64,000 nucleotides of DNA from Mucilaginibacter gotjawali (lineage in GTDB: Bacteria; Bacteroidota; Bacteroidia; Sphingobacteriales; Sphingobacteriaceae), in NCBI RefSeq assembly GCF_002355435.1, contig NZ_AP017313.1:3534001-3598000 (forward strand). Reading direction: 5' to 3'. This document shows, piece by piece, positions 63,294 to 64,000 of this stretch. A model generated the notes under the pieces. The model searched no databases, had not been told where the DNA came from, and saw only the letters and a list, made by a program, of their open reading frames with translations. The translations under genes and the position numbers were made by a program. The first letter of the stretch is position 1; each line of letters opens with the position of its first letter.

Positions 63294-63992
63294 ATGAAAA
63301 CAAACGATCAAACCGGGTTAAATCAACGCCGTACATTTTTAAAGCAATTTGCAACAAGCGCTGCAGTGTTAAGTACAGGGATGCTTTCTGCACCTTTTAG
63401 TTTGGCGGCCGAAGGTATGTCTGCACAGGATATTTCAGATGCAGATGAATGGTTTAAACAGGTAAAGGGGAAACATAGGATAGTATTTGACGTTACAAAA
63501 CCTAACAGCATACTTCCTTTCGCATGGCCGCGGGTATTTTTACTCACCAACCAAAAGACAGGCTCATCTGAAAGTGAATGCGGCGTAGTGGTGATCTTGC
63601 GGCATGACGCTATTCCTTATGCTTTTGGGCACCAACTTTGGGAAAAGTATAAATTTGGCGAGTCATTTAAGATCAATAACGATGCAACAAAAGCTCCCGC
63701 TACACAAAATCCGTTCTGGGAGCCGAAAGCAGGAACTTTCAAGGTGCCGGGAGTGGGCGAAGTACAGATCGGGATAAACGAGTTACAATCAAGCGGCGTT
63801 ATGTTTTGTGCCTGTGATGTAGCCATAACGGTACACACCGCAGTGATAGCAGAAGCTACCAAACAGGATGCTGCAGCAATAAAACAGGAATGGCTGGCCA
63901 ATTTGTTACCAGGCGTGCAAGTAGTTCCCTCCGGCATTTGGGCCGTTGGCCGGGCACAGGAACACGGATGCACTTATTGCTTTGCAGGTTGA
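63294..63992 (+). CDS. Tat-exported DsrE-like protein
   Basis: 232 residues. Twin-arginine signal (NQRRTFLKQFATSAAVLSTG, cleaved near FSLAA). The mature part has KGKHRIVFDVTKPN, VVVILRHDAIPYAFGH, a Cys in GVMFCACDVAITVHT and an end VVPSGIWAVGRAQEHGCTYC. The order of strands and the V-P-S-G-x-W-A-V end resemble exported DsrE/DsrF-like proteins. Cys residues in CACD and CTYC could carry persulfide or bind metal. The ATG at 63294 follows a 255-bp AT-rich spacer with a TTA microrepeat (~63121). Function unknown; sulfur handling is a guess. Confidence 0.7.
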   Translation: MKTNDQTGLNQRRTFLKQFATSAAVLSTGMLSAPFSLAAEGMSAQDISDADEWFKQVKGKHRIVFDVTKPNSILPFAWPRVFLLTNQKTGSSESECGVVVILRHDAIPYAFGHQLWEKYKFGESFKINNDATKAPATQNPFWEPKAGTFKVPGVGEVQIGINELQSSGVMFCACDVAITVHTAVIAEATKQDAAAIKQEWLANLLPGVQVVPSGIWAVGRAQEHGCTYCFAG

Positions 63993-64000
63993 AAATAAAT

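Noticed and set aside
1..64000. tRNA, rRNA, CRISPR array, prophage or insertion sequence
   Set aside because: No transposase, integrase, repeat-spacer pattern or tRNA-like cloverleaf was recognised.

Overview
The window comes from a Bacteroidota genome, most likely family Sphingobacteriaceae (Mucilaginibacter/Pedobacter-like). This rests on a SusC/SusD pair, the Bacteroidota promoter -7 element TAnnTTTG at many starts, and rare Shine-Dalgarno sequences. No tRNA, rRNA, insertion sequence or CRISPR array was seen.

Layout. 1-11.2 kb is ordinary chromosome: a PhnA-type end, a methyltransferase, two cold-shock proteins, a 2OG-Fe(II) oxygenase, a Gfo/Idh/MocA oxidoreductase, a conserved protein of uncertain function, a glyoxalase-like protein, an aldo/keto reductase, a broken membrane glycosyltransferase-like gene and idi. 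11.2-45.1 kb is a dense stress/dormancy-type island: pfkB, an eRF1-like (baeRF) probable ribosome-hibernation protein, phosphoenolpyruvate synthase, an HdeD-like protein, a beta-CASP RNase, an Mla/Mce lipid transporter, BON, three universal stress proteins, FtsH, Hsp20, two nitroreductases, an L,D-transpeptidase, a LOG-family protein, four histidine kinases, three receiver proteins and a PAS-AraC-PAS-PAS regulator. 45.2-52.2 kb is a TetR-TolC-HlyD-ABC-ABC-permease-permease efflux operon. 52.3-64 kb holds small hypothetical genes, a beta-barrel protein, a SusC/SusD pair, a TMEM175-type channel, a PQQ/heme c dehydrogenase and a Tat-signal protein.

Main discovery. Ten operator pairs lie in nine intergenic regions between 13.3 and 44.9 kb. 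They contain sixteen full boxes, all fitting TGAY-N4-RTCA, a Crp/Fnr-type core. The two boxes of every pair start exactly 22 bp apart; in four pairs the outer half-site of the upstream box is degenerate. The promoter-proximal box centre is 32-34 bp (usually 33) from the centre of a -7-like element for each of twelve promoters. Two pairs serve divergent genes symmetrically. The gene content (Hsp20, USPs, pfkB, nitroreductases, baeRF/Rv2629-like protein, L,D-transpeptidase, PAS kinases) parallels the mycobacterial DosR dormancy regulon, but the operator differs. I infer a Crp/Fnr-controlled low-oxygen or energy-stress regulon; the regulator is not in this window.

Quality caveat. Six genes (near 9.9, 18.1, 31.0, 37.0, 48.3 and 62.7 kb), and probably the 5' end of ftsH, are each broken by one missing base inside a homopolymer. 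The uniform pattern points to sequencing or assembly error more than to real pseudogenes.
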